Below are positions 49,201-62,658 of a stretch of 64,000 bases of DNA, piece after piece. The stretch's first letter is position 1. Each line of letters opens with the position of its first letter. The notes under the pieces were generated by a model. The model saw nothing but the letters and a program-made list of their open reading frames with translations, had not been told where the DNA came from and did no database searches. The translations under genes and the position numbers were made by a program. Origin of the DNA: Temnopleurus reevesii. Taxonomy: Eukaryota > Echinodermata > Echinoidea > Temnopleuroida > Temnopleuridae. The DNA lies in NCBI GenBank assembly GCA_036244855.1, contig BQKZ01000002.1, positions 380,068 to 444,067 of the forward strand. Reading direction: 5' to 3'.

Positions 49201-52200
49201 AAACAAGAAAGGAAGATTAATTATTTACATCTTGTTGAATATCATAAGATCGAAAGTTAATCAATTTCATGGAAGATAATATATTGTTTATCAAGCAGGC
49301 CAAACATATTTAAATGATTCTGCAGTGCTACAAATGCACATTTCAGCATTTAGAGCATGCCAAAATATCCACCAACTAACTACCTACATACACATACTGT
49401 ACCTGTAGCCTACTTCCTGACCCCATTTATCTAGTTTCTTAGACTGTTCAAAGGCTATCTTTATTGAGTTTGCAGGAAAATAAGTGATAACTATTGTTTG
49501 GAAAAGTCAAAGGTGTGAATGACCCCCAAGATTCTTTCAATAACCACAGGGTCAACATTCAAATCACATTAAAAAAGGCATTTAAGAAGCCACCCAGAAT
49601 GGGTGCAGGATAACTCTTCCATTGATAGATATGATAGGACAGTGTGACCGAATTACTGTATAAGCCAGTATTTTGGCGTACAGATATTTTCGCGATTCCT
49701 GACCAGTTTGACACATTGGCGTGTTGTTACTTTCACGCTTTTGACAGTGTTTGTACACAAATGAATGTGCATCATATAGAGTGGAAATTTTCACGAGGCC
49801 ATAACCGCGAAATTAACGAAAATTAAACCACCGCGAAAATTTCAGCTTATACAGTACCTTGCATGAGTTTGGTTGGTGTTGTGATGACCTTGCCGTTAAT
49901 AGCACAATCAGCTCCCAGAAAGGGATGTAATATCACCTTCCCATTGGTACAGATGATACAACAGTTTGACAGACTTACCTTGCGTGAATTTGGTCAGTGA
50001 TGTGTTAGTGTCAGTGTTGTGCTGTCGTTAACAGCACAGTCCACTCCATGTATGGGATGTAGTATAACTTTCACATTGGTGCATATGTGTGACAGACTTA
50101 CCTTGTGTAAGCTTGGTTGGTGTTGTGATGGCCTTCCCGTTAACAGCACAGTCTGCTCCGGGAATGGGATGTAGAATAACTTTCCCATTGGTACAGATGA
50201 TACGACAGTGTTGGTCCTGGATGTCATGGCCAATAAGCACTGAAGGGGACAAATTGAGAATAAATAAAAGATGTGGAAGAATGCTTAGTAGTACTTTAGT
50301 CGTATAACATGTATCATGAACTTGAATTCATCTAAATATGACAGTGCTAGTGTTCAAGTACTATACATCGTCTATGCGTACATATGGTCTTTATATGTAG
50401 GTACTCAAACTGCAGCCTGGAATAAAATATTTGTCAGTACCATTTGTCTAGAAAAATAAAGATTTTTTTTTTCTTTTTAATTTTCCTGCTTTATTCACTA
50501 ATAATTGTTGAAATATGGTAAACAACTCAGCAGAATGACTCATTCATTCTTTGTAAATGTTTTATAAGAAATTGATGGAAATAAAGATGAAATGAATGAT
50601 CCCTTGCTCAAATTCATCTATTTCATTAATTTTGCATTTCTTTGAATTATATTACAGTAATTTGTCTCATTCATTAATGAAAAAAAGGAATATTTGTTTA
50701 CTGATGCATTCCTAAAAGTCAAAGAATTTGAGACTGGTACTACAGAGAGACTGGACCCTAAAAAGAGTAACATTTAGAGTTACAACACTCTGGGCAGCTA
50801 CAGATTAACACTTTGCACTCACTGATATCACAATTATTCTCAGCATCTTGATGACCCACTGTTGTAGTGCCTTCCTTTATGTGATAGAGCTTCAGCCCAG
50901 TGCTAAGAGGATCATCATCGATCACACTCAGATGTGGGAGCTCTGAGTCTAGGACCACACCCACTCCTTCAGACCGCAGAGCTAGCGTCCGCTCCTGTAG
51001 GTTGTTAAAAACAAGATACGATAACAAACTTCCAAAAGAGGCTGATTTGTATTTGATTAACAATTTTCGAATAGAATGTTTCAAACTGAGTATGATGTAT
51101 TTCATTGCAAACATCTTCTTTTTCTACCCCCTTATCTCCTACTTCTTCTTCCTCTTCCTCCTCCTCATATGCGGGAGCTTCCAAATCTAGCACCAAACCA
51201 ACTTCTTCAGACCGCAAAGCTAGTGTCTGCTCCTGTAGGTTGTTAAAAACTTTCAAGAGACTGATTTATATTTGATTATCAATTTTCAAATCACACTTTT
51301 CAAACTATTGTAAAGCATCTTGCTTCTTTTTCTGCCCCCTCTCCTTTCTCCCTATCCCCTCCTTACTACATACAGGGCCCCTTGGTAGATGAATTTCATT
51401 ATTGAAAGGGCTACCCTGTATAAAGAAGACCTAATAATAAATATATATAATATAATATATTTTCAAGTTCCATTTCACATGTTTTACTATGATTTTACTG
51501 TGATTTTAACTTGAGTGAAAATTTAAAAAAAAATTCACATTGGGCCAGTTTCAGAGGGTCGGTCACTTGATGGTAATCTGACAATTTTTTTCTTCTTTAT
51601 CATCATCGTCACAATCACTATCCTCCTCCTAACCCTCATCGTCTATATTATTGGGCAAATCAACTTACCGCAAGAAGATGCTGAGTTTCTTTCCATTTTG
51701 ATGCCCATTCTTTGGTAAGCACTTTTACCTAAAAAGATTGATTAAAATAATCTGAATTCATAACTTGTCAAACAAGAAAAACAACTACATGTATTTATAG
51801 CAAAACTTGTGAGCACCTAAAAGAGTCTGAGTCCAAGCTTGTCAAATTTCATGCATGCAAAACTTTTCAATAAATTTTTCCTCGCATAAAGTCGTTCAGA
51901 CCAACCATCTGCATCGGAATAATTGAAAAAAAAAGGATCTGTCAGGGATGCAAAACACCCATTTGATCTTTTATCAATCAGCTTCTTACTCATTAGGCTA
52001 TCGTAATGAAACATCCACAGCCAAATGACAAGTCTTGAAGAAAATTCTAATTCAAAAGCTAAAAATCTTTTGAAATGTCACTGAGAACTATAAAGATACA
52101 TTAAATATTGATTTATTTATTAAAATCAATATACATGTAACCTTGCTGTTTCCTCGTAATGTAATAAGGGAGGCCTGATTGCTACCAAACAATTTCGGTT

Positions 52201-55200
52201 CACAAACATGTATCACAGACTTTGTTTTGTAAGATTTACAGAAAAATATTTAATCTTAAAAAGATCTAAGCCCATTTACTACTGCATTCCACAGATTCCC
52301 ATAGACTCTGCACAGATCACCCAGTTCCAATTGTCAATGGGTTAAAAGCATCATTCTGAATAGGTTCATCAACTCAAATGGACATAAATTCCATGAAATT
52401 TAATAACACATTTATCCAACAATTGCCTGCAGTCAACAAGTAAATTTCTGATTACTCTCGCAAAAAGTATTCACGAGCTTACATAGGTATAATTATTTTT
52501 CCGTTTTGGGTTTCATGGACATAACAATAATAGTCCAATAATGAGCGCCTCATGTTGAGATAACCTTTCAACTAGCCATCATGCTACAATGTATCTGGCA
52601 AGCCAAGGTGACAAGTGACGACAAAACATACCGAATTTCATAATTATGATGTCTTTCATCCAATCACAAACATTTGTCTTTAAAATACTTAGATTGCAAA
52701 AAAAAATCATGCTGATTCATCTCCCCCTCATGCAACTTTCTCTCCTTGCCCTTTAAGTTTTCATCCATCCGAACTCTTCTTCCTCTCATAACTAATTTTT
52801 CTTCTTTCAGTCTCTCACCCTACACTCATTTTAGGAGGGGCTTGCAATCTTCAAGTTTCTCCAATTAAGCGTCCGTCATCCAAAGTACTTCTTTCATATG
52901 ATCATACGAGCTCATCAGAGGACTCTCAAGAGATGTCACATTTATCATCTTCATCTCTCAGAAGCTCACAATAGTTCTCTTCCTCGGAGCAGTCCATTTG
53001 ATTGGAAGAACATTAATTTCCTTTCAACCTCAAACAGTTTCTTTTCAGGATTTTATGCTATCATCATATGAAATACAAATGGAGGTAAGTGGTAATTCAT
53101 GCTTCTTACAGCTTTGTTTAGGGTATTGTGAGGCAAAAAAAATTCAATTACATTTCGCTTTTTCTAACTATAATAACTTGGAGAAGTGCTCGGAGTACAT
53201 ACAGTACATAGGGAAATATTTATGATATTTGGTTTGTAAATGCACTTTGACCCTTCTTTCTTGAAATTTAGATTTCCTTAGAATCACTTCATAATAAAAA
53301 TCTGTGAAATTAAACTATATAACATTTCTCTGTCATAATGTAATTACTTACTATACAAATACATGTATATCATAATTGCTTTTTTTCAATGAGGGTTTTA
53401 TTTCATCCACTTTAAAAGGAAAGTTTACCCTAAAGTAATATTATTTAAAGAAACAAAACAAATTGGTGAGCCAAACAAAAAAATGTTTGAGGAAATTCAC
53501 AACTCGTCCTTCATTTCTGTATATTTATACTGCACAATTCATATTTGTCCAATCATTCCAAATTGAACCAATTATACACTTTAATACACTTATAAAATAA
53601 AATGTAAATTGGCCTTCTTAAAATATATGATGCGTTTGAAATATTGGGTTTCATATTATTTCATACATTTTTTTTGTACTCAATCATTACAAATACTAAG
53701 TCATAAATTTATATGTTTCAAGATCTCTAGAGGAATATATAAAGTTTGTATTCATTTAGCATGCAAATATGGGATCTACATATCTATCAAGAAGATATCC
53801 TGGATAAACTTTGAGGAAACCGTATTTTGGAGGTAAAAAATATAATTTCATAGCATTGATATGAATATGATAAATTATTACTTGTGCATCTGTGACATCA
53901 TCAGTTGCCGATTTATCGAGATAACCATACAATGTAATTTTTTTTAGTTGTCTGATTTTACTAAAACTTTTTTTTGTTCTGCTCATCTTATTGTTCTGCT
54001 ACTCTTAAAAATAGCATAGTGGAGTAGACCTTTCTTTCAACTAAAATGCTCTTTTAATCAATATATTATTTCAGTGAAAAATGCTTTTTGAACTCAGCAA
54101 TGTAGAATGATCTACAGTCCAGAGGATAAGTGCACAACATATTAATGAATAAAATTGAATTGAAATGATCTTATTAATAAAAATACATGAAATTCTATAA
54201 AGCAAAGAAGTATTATAGTTAAGCATACATTTAAAAGGATAAAAGGAACCAGAAAAGAGTATGGATCCAAAAACATGACACAAAGACATTACTCAATTTT
54301 GGGTGAAAATGAGGTTCTGGTATAAAAATGTTAATGAAAATGTGCCCTCTCTAAACAAAAATAGGAATACACAATAACATCAAATGTGTCTTGTAATGAG
54401 GAAATCAAATTGTCATTTTAGATTTTATTTTCATACACAGGAGCAATGTGAAACAAAAAAGTCTTTGAACGCATTTTTTCTAAAAAAAAAAGTGTTAAAA
54501 TTTAATTAACGTCTTTGTGTCACTGATCACTCCATATTGTTTTTTCAAAACTCTATAATTGAATAATGATCACAGTGGCCTGCTTTTTTCATGTCTATTC
54601 TTATACACTCAAGTACCACATAAAAAAGGATACTTTCAATATCAGTAGAAGTAAAATCAATATTTTGCTGTCAGAATATGAAATGAGGGAATATCCTTTA
54701 CAATGTAACACTTATTCTCTTTTTCCTTCATACATGTACCTGTAGAACACTACCACATTTCCAGTATTTGTAGAGGATTCTCCTGCGGAAGTGTTAGCAC
54801 CTAACTATCCCTTACTTGTCATGATCTGTATTCTTATCATGGTAATTGTGATTGGCAACATTTTGAGCATCCGAACCTTAGCCTCCACCCCAAGCCTATT
54901 TGACCAGACAGGTACATGTATATAGATTTTAAATTTGTTCAGAACTGGTGAAGAACTGGTTAGAATTAATTAACCTATTTCTAAATATTTTTTGTTTCTA
55001 CAATAATCTTTCCTGTTGACAAAAGAAGCTAACAAAAAATAAAAAATAACCTATTGCATAATATTTGAATGGAAATATGATATTACATTGACCAAAAAAT
55101 ATCAGATTGCCCACAATCCTAGCAATAACAAATTACCATCATCTGCTTTTGAAAAAATCTTTGGCATTTTTCACAATTTCCAATGAATTCCTTATCAAAC

Positions 55201-58200
55201 ATACATGATGAAAAATTATTTCTTGTTTAAGGAATTGGGGCAGTACAAATATATAAAATCCAAGACTTTGCAGTACAACTGAGATGTCTCAACACAGTTG
55301 ACTTTACTTTTATAAAAATTTGACAGTTACAAGTTAGCTTTCTTACCTCAGCATGGCACAGTAAGATGTCCAAATATTAACCCTATTTTAACTGGGGTTT
55401 TTCAGACCAAGTTTATACTGGGGGGAGGGTCAATTTGACCATCCCTTCAGATCTTGGCCGTGGATCGTGCGATCGCCGCGAAATTTTCCACGCGCATAGT
55501 GTAGAGTGTACAGTTTGATTTTCTGAAAATTCATGATCTCTATCTATAAATAATTAATTAATTATGCAACTTTATGAATGAAATCTTATATTCGGCTCTA
55601 TTTCACTCATTGAAGCTCTTAGAAAGCTCATTTTGGTATGAATATTCTCTATATCATTCTCACAATACTACTTGGACAAAAAATTGGTATGACAAGTTAT
55701 TTCTTATGTTTTGGTTTTTTTTTTTACCTTTTGTTTACTTTTGTTTTTTGGAAGAAATTTATTACAGAAATGAATCCAGGCTACATTGGGAAAAGTAACA
55801 AGATGATTTTTAATTTCAGTTTTGGGTGATGCTCCTAAAGGTTGGTCTCACATGTACATTAAGTACTTATACAATAAGTTGAAATTGTGCTGAGGTTTTA
55901 TTCTTATTAATTTTTCGATCATGAATTCGCAAAGATTTTCATTCATTAGAATGTGCATAGACTCATGCATAAGGTTTTTTTCATATGAAAATTACAACTC
56001 GCTAATACCTGTTTGTAAATGGCTCTATCATTCAGGAAATGTGCTATAATTTACGTTCGTCAATTATTGGCTCTTACAAAATGTGATCAACATGCCTCTA
56101 TCAATTCCAACATACCTTTCTCTTACTTCCCCCTGCTACATTCTTTGCAGGCTACTGTTTGATCAACCTAGCCATAGCTGACATCTCTATAGGACTCTTC
56201 TACCTGCCTTTCTGCATTCCAGTGGTACTGACCGGTCGTTGGTACGGTAATGACCTCTTCTGCAGGGTCATGACCTCTACAGCCATCTGCACGGTCATCG
56301 TCTCCATCACTTCCCTGGCCCTCATCAGTGTTGACCGCTACATGCGAATCTCCAAGCCATTGCATTACCAACGATACTTCTCAAAGAGAAGAGTCACCAT
56401 CCTCCTCTGCATGACATGGGCGTATGGCGTTGCCATGGCGATATTCGCCGCCATCGTCCCACATTTCATCAAGTTCCAACCATTCTACTATAACTGTGGG
56501 ATTGATGTCACAGGCGAGAACACGCAGGTCTACACCATCATACTCCTAGCTGGAGGGTTCTATACTCCCATAGCTATCATCTTCTTCTGCTGCATACGCC
56601 TCACCATGATCAGCTTGCGAGCAAGACGTGCCGTATTCGTCCAGAAAAATGTCACCGCGTGTGAAAAGGCTAAGCTTGCAGAGACAAGGAGGCAGATAGC
56701 AGCCACAGCAAGGATCTTTGTCGTCATCTTAGTGTTTCTTACATGCTGGGGGCCATTCGCTATGGACATGCACTATGGACTAATCACAAAGCATCAGTTT
56801 CCATGGCAAGTGTCTGTAGCGTTTGAATTCTTGGGCAAGTTCAACAGTGCGATGAATCCATTTATATACATGATAACCTTTGTTCCTTTCAGAAATGCAT
56901 TCATCAAAAGGTATCTCCCCTTCATCAAGATGAGGAAACCTTCATTTTTACAAGCTAAACCAAACACACCGGCAGAGGAAAAGAAACATATGGATGTAAA
57001 GACTGTACCAATAACAGTTGGTCTTGCAAAAACTGTTCCAAATGTCCCAATGTCCCAAGCTAACCATGCTACTGACTCAGACTAATTAATTCTATTACAG
57101 AATTTCTTAACCACTGATCTGTTGATCCCACTATAAATTGATTCAGGACTGTGATTCTTTCCATTCCTGAAATTGTGACAATAACTCTAAAGCCTGGACT
57201 TTGAGGTTTAATACTGCAATTGCCCAATTACCAACGGTATCTGCAAGGTCAAATAATACTATAGAATAGAAAAAGTTGCCTTCCTTGGGATACATACTGT
57301 AAAGAAATTGGGTTATGGACAAATTTTGTCTGTTGAAATGGGTAGAAGATTACCTTTCAACTAAAAAGCTACCATAAGTTGCAAATCACCCAATATGTGC
57401 ATAATCATAGGACTGTATATATTAAGCGTTTCTTTGAATAAATTATGATGAATGCACAAGTGTCTGTATACACAATGTTGTATTATTGTAAAAAAAGAGT
57501 TTGTGTCGACATACAGAAATATAAACATATAAAATATGTTGAATACAGAACACTATAAATAATGATGGTTGTATCATGTTTCTAGTTTATATACATGGAT
57601 ATGAGAGTATAGTGGTTTTAGCATAATTGGTATTAATATACATTAAACAGCATTTCAATATGTATCCCATTGAGATAAATGGAGTCACCATAATAAGGAG
57701 AGCATGAATTTGTTTTCAATAAATTAATGAGTCTTATTCATACACTACAATGGCAAATGGTTGTAAATGCATAACATGAAAACAGAGTGTAAGAGAGAGA
57801 GAGAGAGATAAGGGAGAAAGACAGAGCTCGGAAGAGACATTGAAGGAGCTGCAAATAATTAATCAATGGAGATAAATACTCAGAAGAATATCACTTACTT
57901 TGGAATTTTATGATAAGCTTATAAATCATGAAAGAATTTTTGAGTTATTCCCACAGATATTTTGGGAGATACTAGTGGATTAAGAGTAGCTGATATGGCT
58001 CAGTACCCTTCTGGATATTCTCGCTGCATTATAAAGATATTTGTGCATGGGAAGTATAGTGTGATGCTCCTTCATTTCATATCATTCATCGACATGAGTC
58101 TAAGTTCAATGCTAAAAACTTGGCATATTGCAGACCCCTTCCATTTGCAGCCATTGGATCCTCTTTAGTCCATTGTTTGTTGAGCTTTGAACACAGAATG

Positions 58201-61200
58201 AAGGAGTTGCAAGCCGCTCATCTCAGAAGCTTCCAATGTCATCCAGTTTCTTGTAAGCCCTGGGAGCAACTGCTTCTTTGTGGAGAAAGGGAGCTATCAT
58301 GATGGTGGTTGCTGCTGCACGACTCCTCCAAAAGTCTAGACATCTGATCTTCGATGATGATTCCGACAATTCAGATGATTGTTTAGGAAGCTTTTGCTTG
58401 GTTTGAGATGTTTGCAGGGTCATTGTATTTTGTAACATATACCCCGACCATTCTGGCTTTGCCGTATATGCTATGAACTACTATAGCATGCTGTAATCAG
58501 CTGTATTTTAAACCATTCCTCCTGATATTTCTTTGCACATAACCTTCTACATCACAACAATAACATGACAAGATCAAAAATGTTTTTTTTAATTGTGTTA
58601 CACATGCAGACATTTCAATATCAATATAAAACATATACGTTAATCAAATATCAATATCGATTTATTTACTCACTCTTTCTTCATTCTCATGTAGTTTGTC
58701 CATCATATTATTTCCTATTGGGAGATCATCAAAGTCCTTGGGAAAGTCAAAGAAAAGCAAATGTAAGATGTTAGATTAAATCACACTGGTTATGTTATCA
58801 TCATCACTACAGATTATTTCACAATCTATTTACTATTGCTTGCAGTTGTCCTGATTTAGTAAAAACAAAAATATCCACAAATTAAGAATTCCAGAGACAT
58901 ACAAATTATTTGAAAATGACTCAATGTGAAGTATTGTGACCATTTAGCATAACTTTCTATAGCAGCTGTCTGTTATAAAGTTTGGCAAAATGTTACTCAA
59001 TTATCTCACTGGCTTATGTGTGAAGATCATTATATTTGAAAAAAATTATGCATTAATAATCCAGAGGTTTTTTGTAAGTCTCTTGCAAATAGAATTTGGT
59101 CAATTATGCTTCTTCTGTACACTTAAATTGTGATTTACGCTTCCGACCTAATCCACACATTATGACAATGAATATAGTGACACCTACAGTAACTCTTGCT
59201 TAGACCGATTTTGAGGAAAGTGCTGGAATGTATATCTTTCATTAAAAAAGAAGTTTATTGAAATTGATTGTAAAGTTACTTCATCAATTGGCTGGGTGTT
59301 ATCAAATTTGTCATGAGTCCAATTCCGATGTTTATGATAAAGATTTTAAAAGAAAACAGAGTAAAAACACCTGTACAACACATAAAGAAGCATCTATTCC
59401 ATTCTGGCATAAAAAGAAACCATTTTCATGTTGAGAATACTTACTGCTGTCCCTAATCTCTTCTTGAGTCTGGCGATCTCTGCTCTCAGCTCTCGTATCA
59501 ACTGCACATTCTTGTCCTATCAGAATTAAACAAGAAATAAAAAATGATAAGTAAGCAATTACATAGCTTATATTTTTAATATGCCAAACAAAAAAGGGGT
59601 ATCAAAATCTATGGATGTCGGTTTCTATTCAGATCAGAAAGATACCATTGTGTATCTACTTGCCTTATCTGGACAATAAAACAAATAATCCCTACAATTT
59701 GCTAAGTATTTCTCTGTGTCTCACAATTTTTTTTTGTAGTAAACAGTTTATGGGGGTGTTGTTCAAAAGTTGCAGTTGATCGAAACGTGCCAATCAAATC
59801 ATTGTTTCTTACACGTCTTGTTAGAAGAACTTACAATGCGCAAATGAAAATGTGCGTTACAATTTTCAGTTGATTTGCGATCAATCAGACTTTTCATCAG
59901 ACCATATCAAACAAAACAGTGGATCAAGCCTGCTATCAAAACAAATTTCCAAGCAAGACCACAAAAGATAAAGAACATTGCTGGAATTTTATTAAGAAAT
60001 CTGAACCTCGCACTTTGCATTTGTGTTTTAAATTAAACTTTTAATCAAACTTTGGTGGGTCCCAAAATCAAGCAGTTAAACACTCAGGCCTTTATTATGA
60101 TAGCAAGGTTTAACTTAACCCAGGTCTAAGTCATAGTCATTTAGACCCTTGGTTTAACTTTTAAATAAACTGGCTAAATGACAATAGCATATTTTGGGGT
60201 TAATGTTAGCCTCGTTATGGAATAATATGTCACATCATTTACATAAAATCTTAATAGAGCAAGGGCTAAATTTTTGTTTATAATATTGTTTTTTTTTTAT
60301 AATCATATTACCTCATTGATAGTTGGCTTGTTAATAATGTTCTTAGCTCTGTTTGCATATCGTAGAGTGCTCAGTGTTTCACCGTAGTTTACATCAGCAG
60401 GGGATATGGCTGTTAAACAGAAGAAAAAGGAAGAGAAAATCCAAGTGTGACAGATGAAAAAGAAATAAGAAATTATTTAAAACCGCAAGTTAACCTTTTT
60501 GAAAAAGTTCTAAATCATATACATGAAATCACATATAAAATAGTACACTTTATTATGGATAATCAGACGAAGTTACAAATGAATAATATCTTGAAAAGAG
60601 AAGTATTTTTGACCTGATATTAGTGAAGAAAATATCTAGAGATCATGATATCAGTTAACACCAATCTACTTTTAAACTGACGACAATAGAAAACTATGAC
60701 TTGCAACATGGCAGTCTTGGAGTGTCCCCCAGACAGTCCTTGAGAAGCAAGAAAAGCACAGAATATGTTGTAGTATAATGATATTGTCTGACAATACCAG
60801 GAGCCTGCCTAGGTACAACCATAATCACTTTCTTAGTTCCTCACATCAATACTGTCTTTTAGGAGCCCATTTAACACAGAGTCTATGAAGCATTTTGCAA
60901 AATATTGTCTGATGACACCAGAGGTGTGTTTAACCAAATCGTTCTTAAAGTTACGCACGATTTTAAGAATGACTGGAGTATGTTAACGACTCTAATTCTC
61001 ACAAGCTTCTCATTCAACGGAAGAACCGCTACCAGCCGTACGTAAAGTCGTTCTGAAATTCTTTCATATCTTGGTGAAACAACAGCCAGAAGATGACTTA
61101 CTTGCAACCATGATGGTCTTTGAGTTGCCTCCGAGACTGTCTTTGAGGAGCCATGTTAACACAGAGTCTCTATACGGGATGAAGAGAGCTTTCTTCCTGT

Positions 61201-62618
61201 TTCCACCAGGACTGGTAACATTGGAGGATGCATCAGCTGTAAGATGGCAGGAAAGAAAGATGTAAATTCATTAAAGAAAGTATCAAATGCAGAATATCAC
61301 TATTGTTACCACGAGCATGACGCTTTAGTTCATTTCTTTAACTTATGTATTCTTCCTGCATTTATGTAGAGAAATCTTTTGTCCCTTTAAATTTTCCCAG
61401 AATTATACATCCCTTAACCAACCCAAACAAGGCAGGAGGGGGGGGGGGGTGGGGAAGACCCCCACCCCCGCCCCCTCGACGGATTTCTTGATCATTTCGC
61501 CGTATGAAAATTTCTGATAACGCCGCTCGCTGACTATTTTCTCTCAAGTTCCCACAACTTTTAAGACTGTTTTCATGAAAATCGGACCTACCGTTACGAC
61601 ATTATGTAACATTTTATATACGCATGTCAGCTAAAATGGATATGTGGCAATAAGTGTAGAAGAAATGCTGTCAAGATGCTCTATACCTTTAATACCCACA
61701 AGTTATAAAATTATTGTCTAAAAAAATTGCTCAATATGAAATCATGGGCTGAAATTATAAAAATAAATGCTGGGCATCTTTTAGTATTTGTGGGTGGTCT
61801 AAAGAGTCAAAGACTATTGTCTGAGATACAAAGATATATTGACTAGTTTGTAGGCTTGCTAAACTTAAAACTAACTAAGATTTTAATTTGAGATGTTGAG
61901 ATGACATCCAGAGCCTCGAAAGGCTTAGAAAGTTTGAATCAGGAATTTCATACCCATAAACCAAACATTGCTACAAGACTATGGAACCATGATTTTATTC
62001 TTCTCTTAAAAACTTTGAGCTAAACAATGGATGGGCAACTACATAAATGGTCTACTATGCCCTTTTATCTTGACTAACCTAGTGCTGAAATGACATTTCC
62101 CAAGGTGACAAGTGATTTGTTGATGTTGGCTCCTTCTTTTAACCTGTCCCCTGTAGCACCGGTTGCATTGGCACGTTCACTGTGAGTGAAAGAAAGAGAT
62201 GATTATGAATTATATCTACTCTTTATCTATTCTCATCAATGCTCATCAATGAAGATAAACTTCACGCACATTATTTAATTTTGTGTAAAAAATGCAAATA
62301 TGAATAGGTCTACTGTAAACAGTCTTGCTATTACAGTATTTACAAATAATTTTCTAATGGAAAAATCCTTGTCTGTGGAATTATGTTCAGAAGAATTCCT
62401 GCATTAAAAATATTTTAATGTTTAGAAATGAGCTTTAAGCTACACATCTCAAATAACTTTTTCCATTGTAATAGAAATTTTTGCAAACTGGGAAAATCCA
62501 ATAAAGATACTTTGATCTCCATTCTCATTATGATAGCATTCTTCATTATCAGTGTTATCACTGTAATCACCACCACCACCACCATCACCACTACTACCAT
62601 CACCACCACTACCATCAC

Positions 62619-62658
<40 letters not shown>

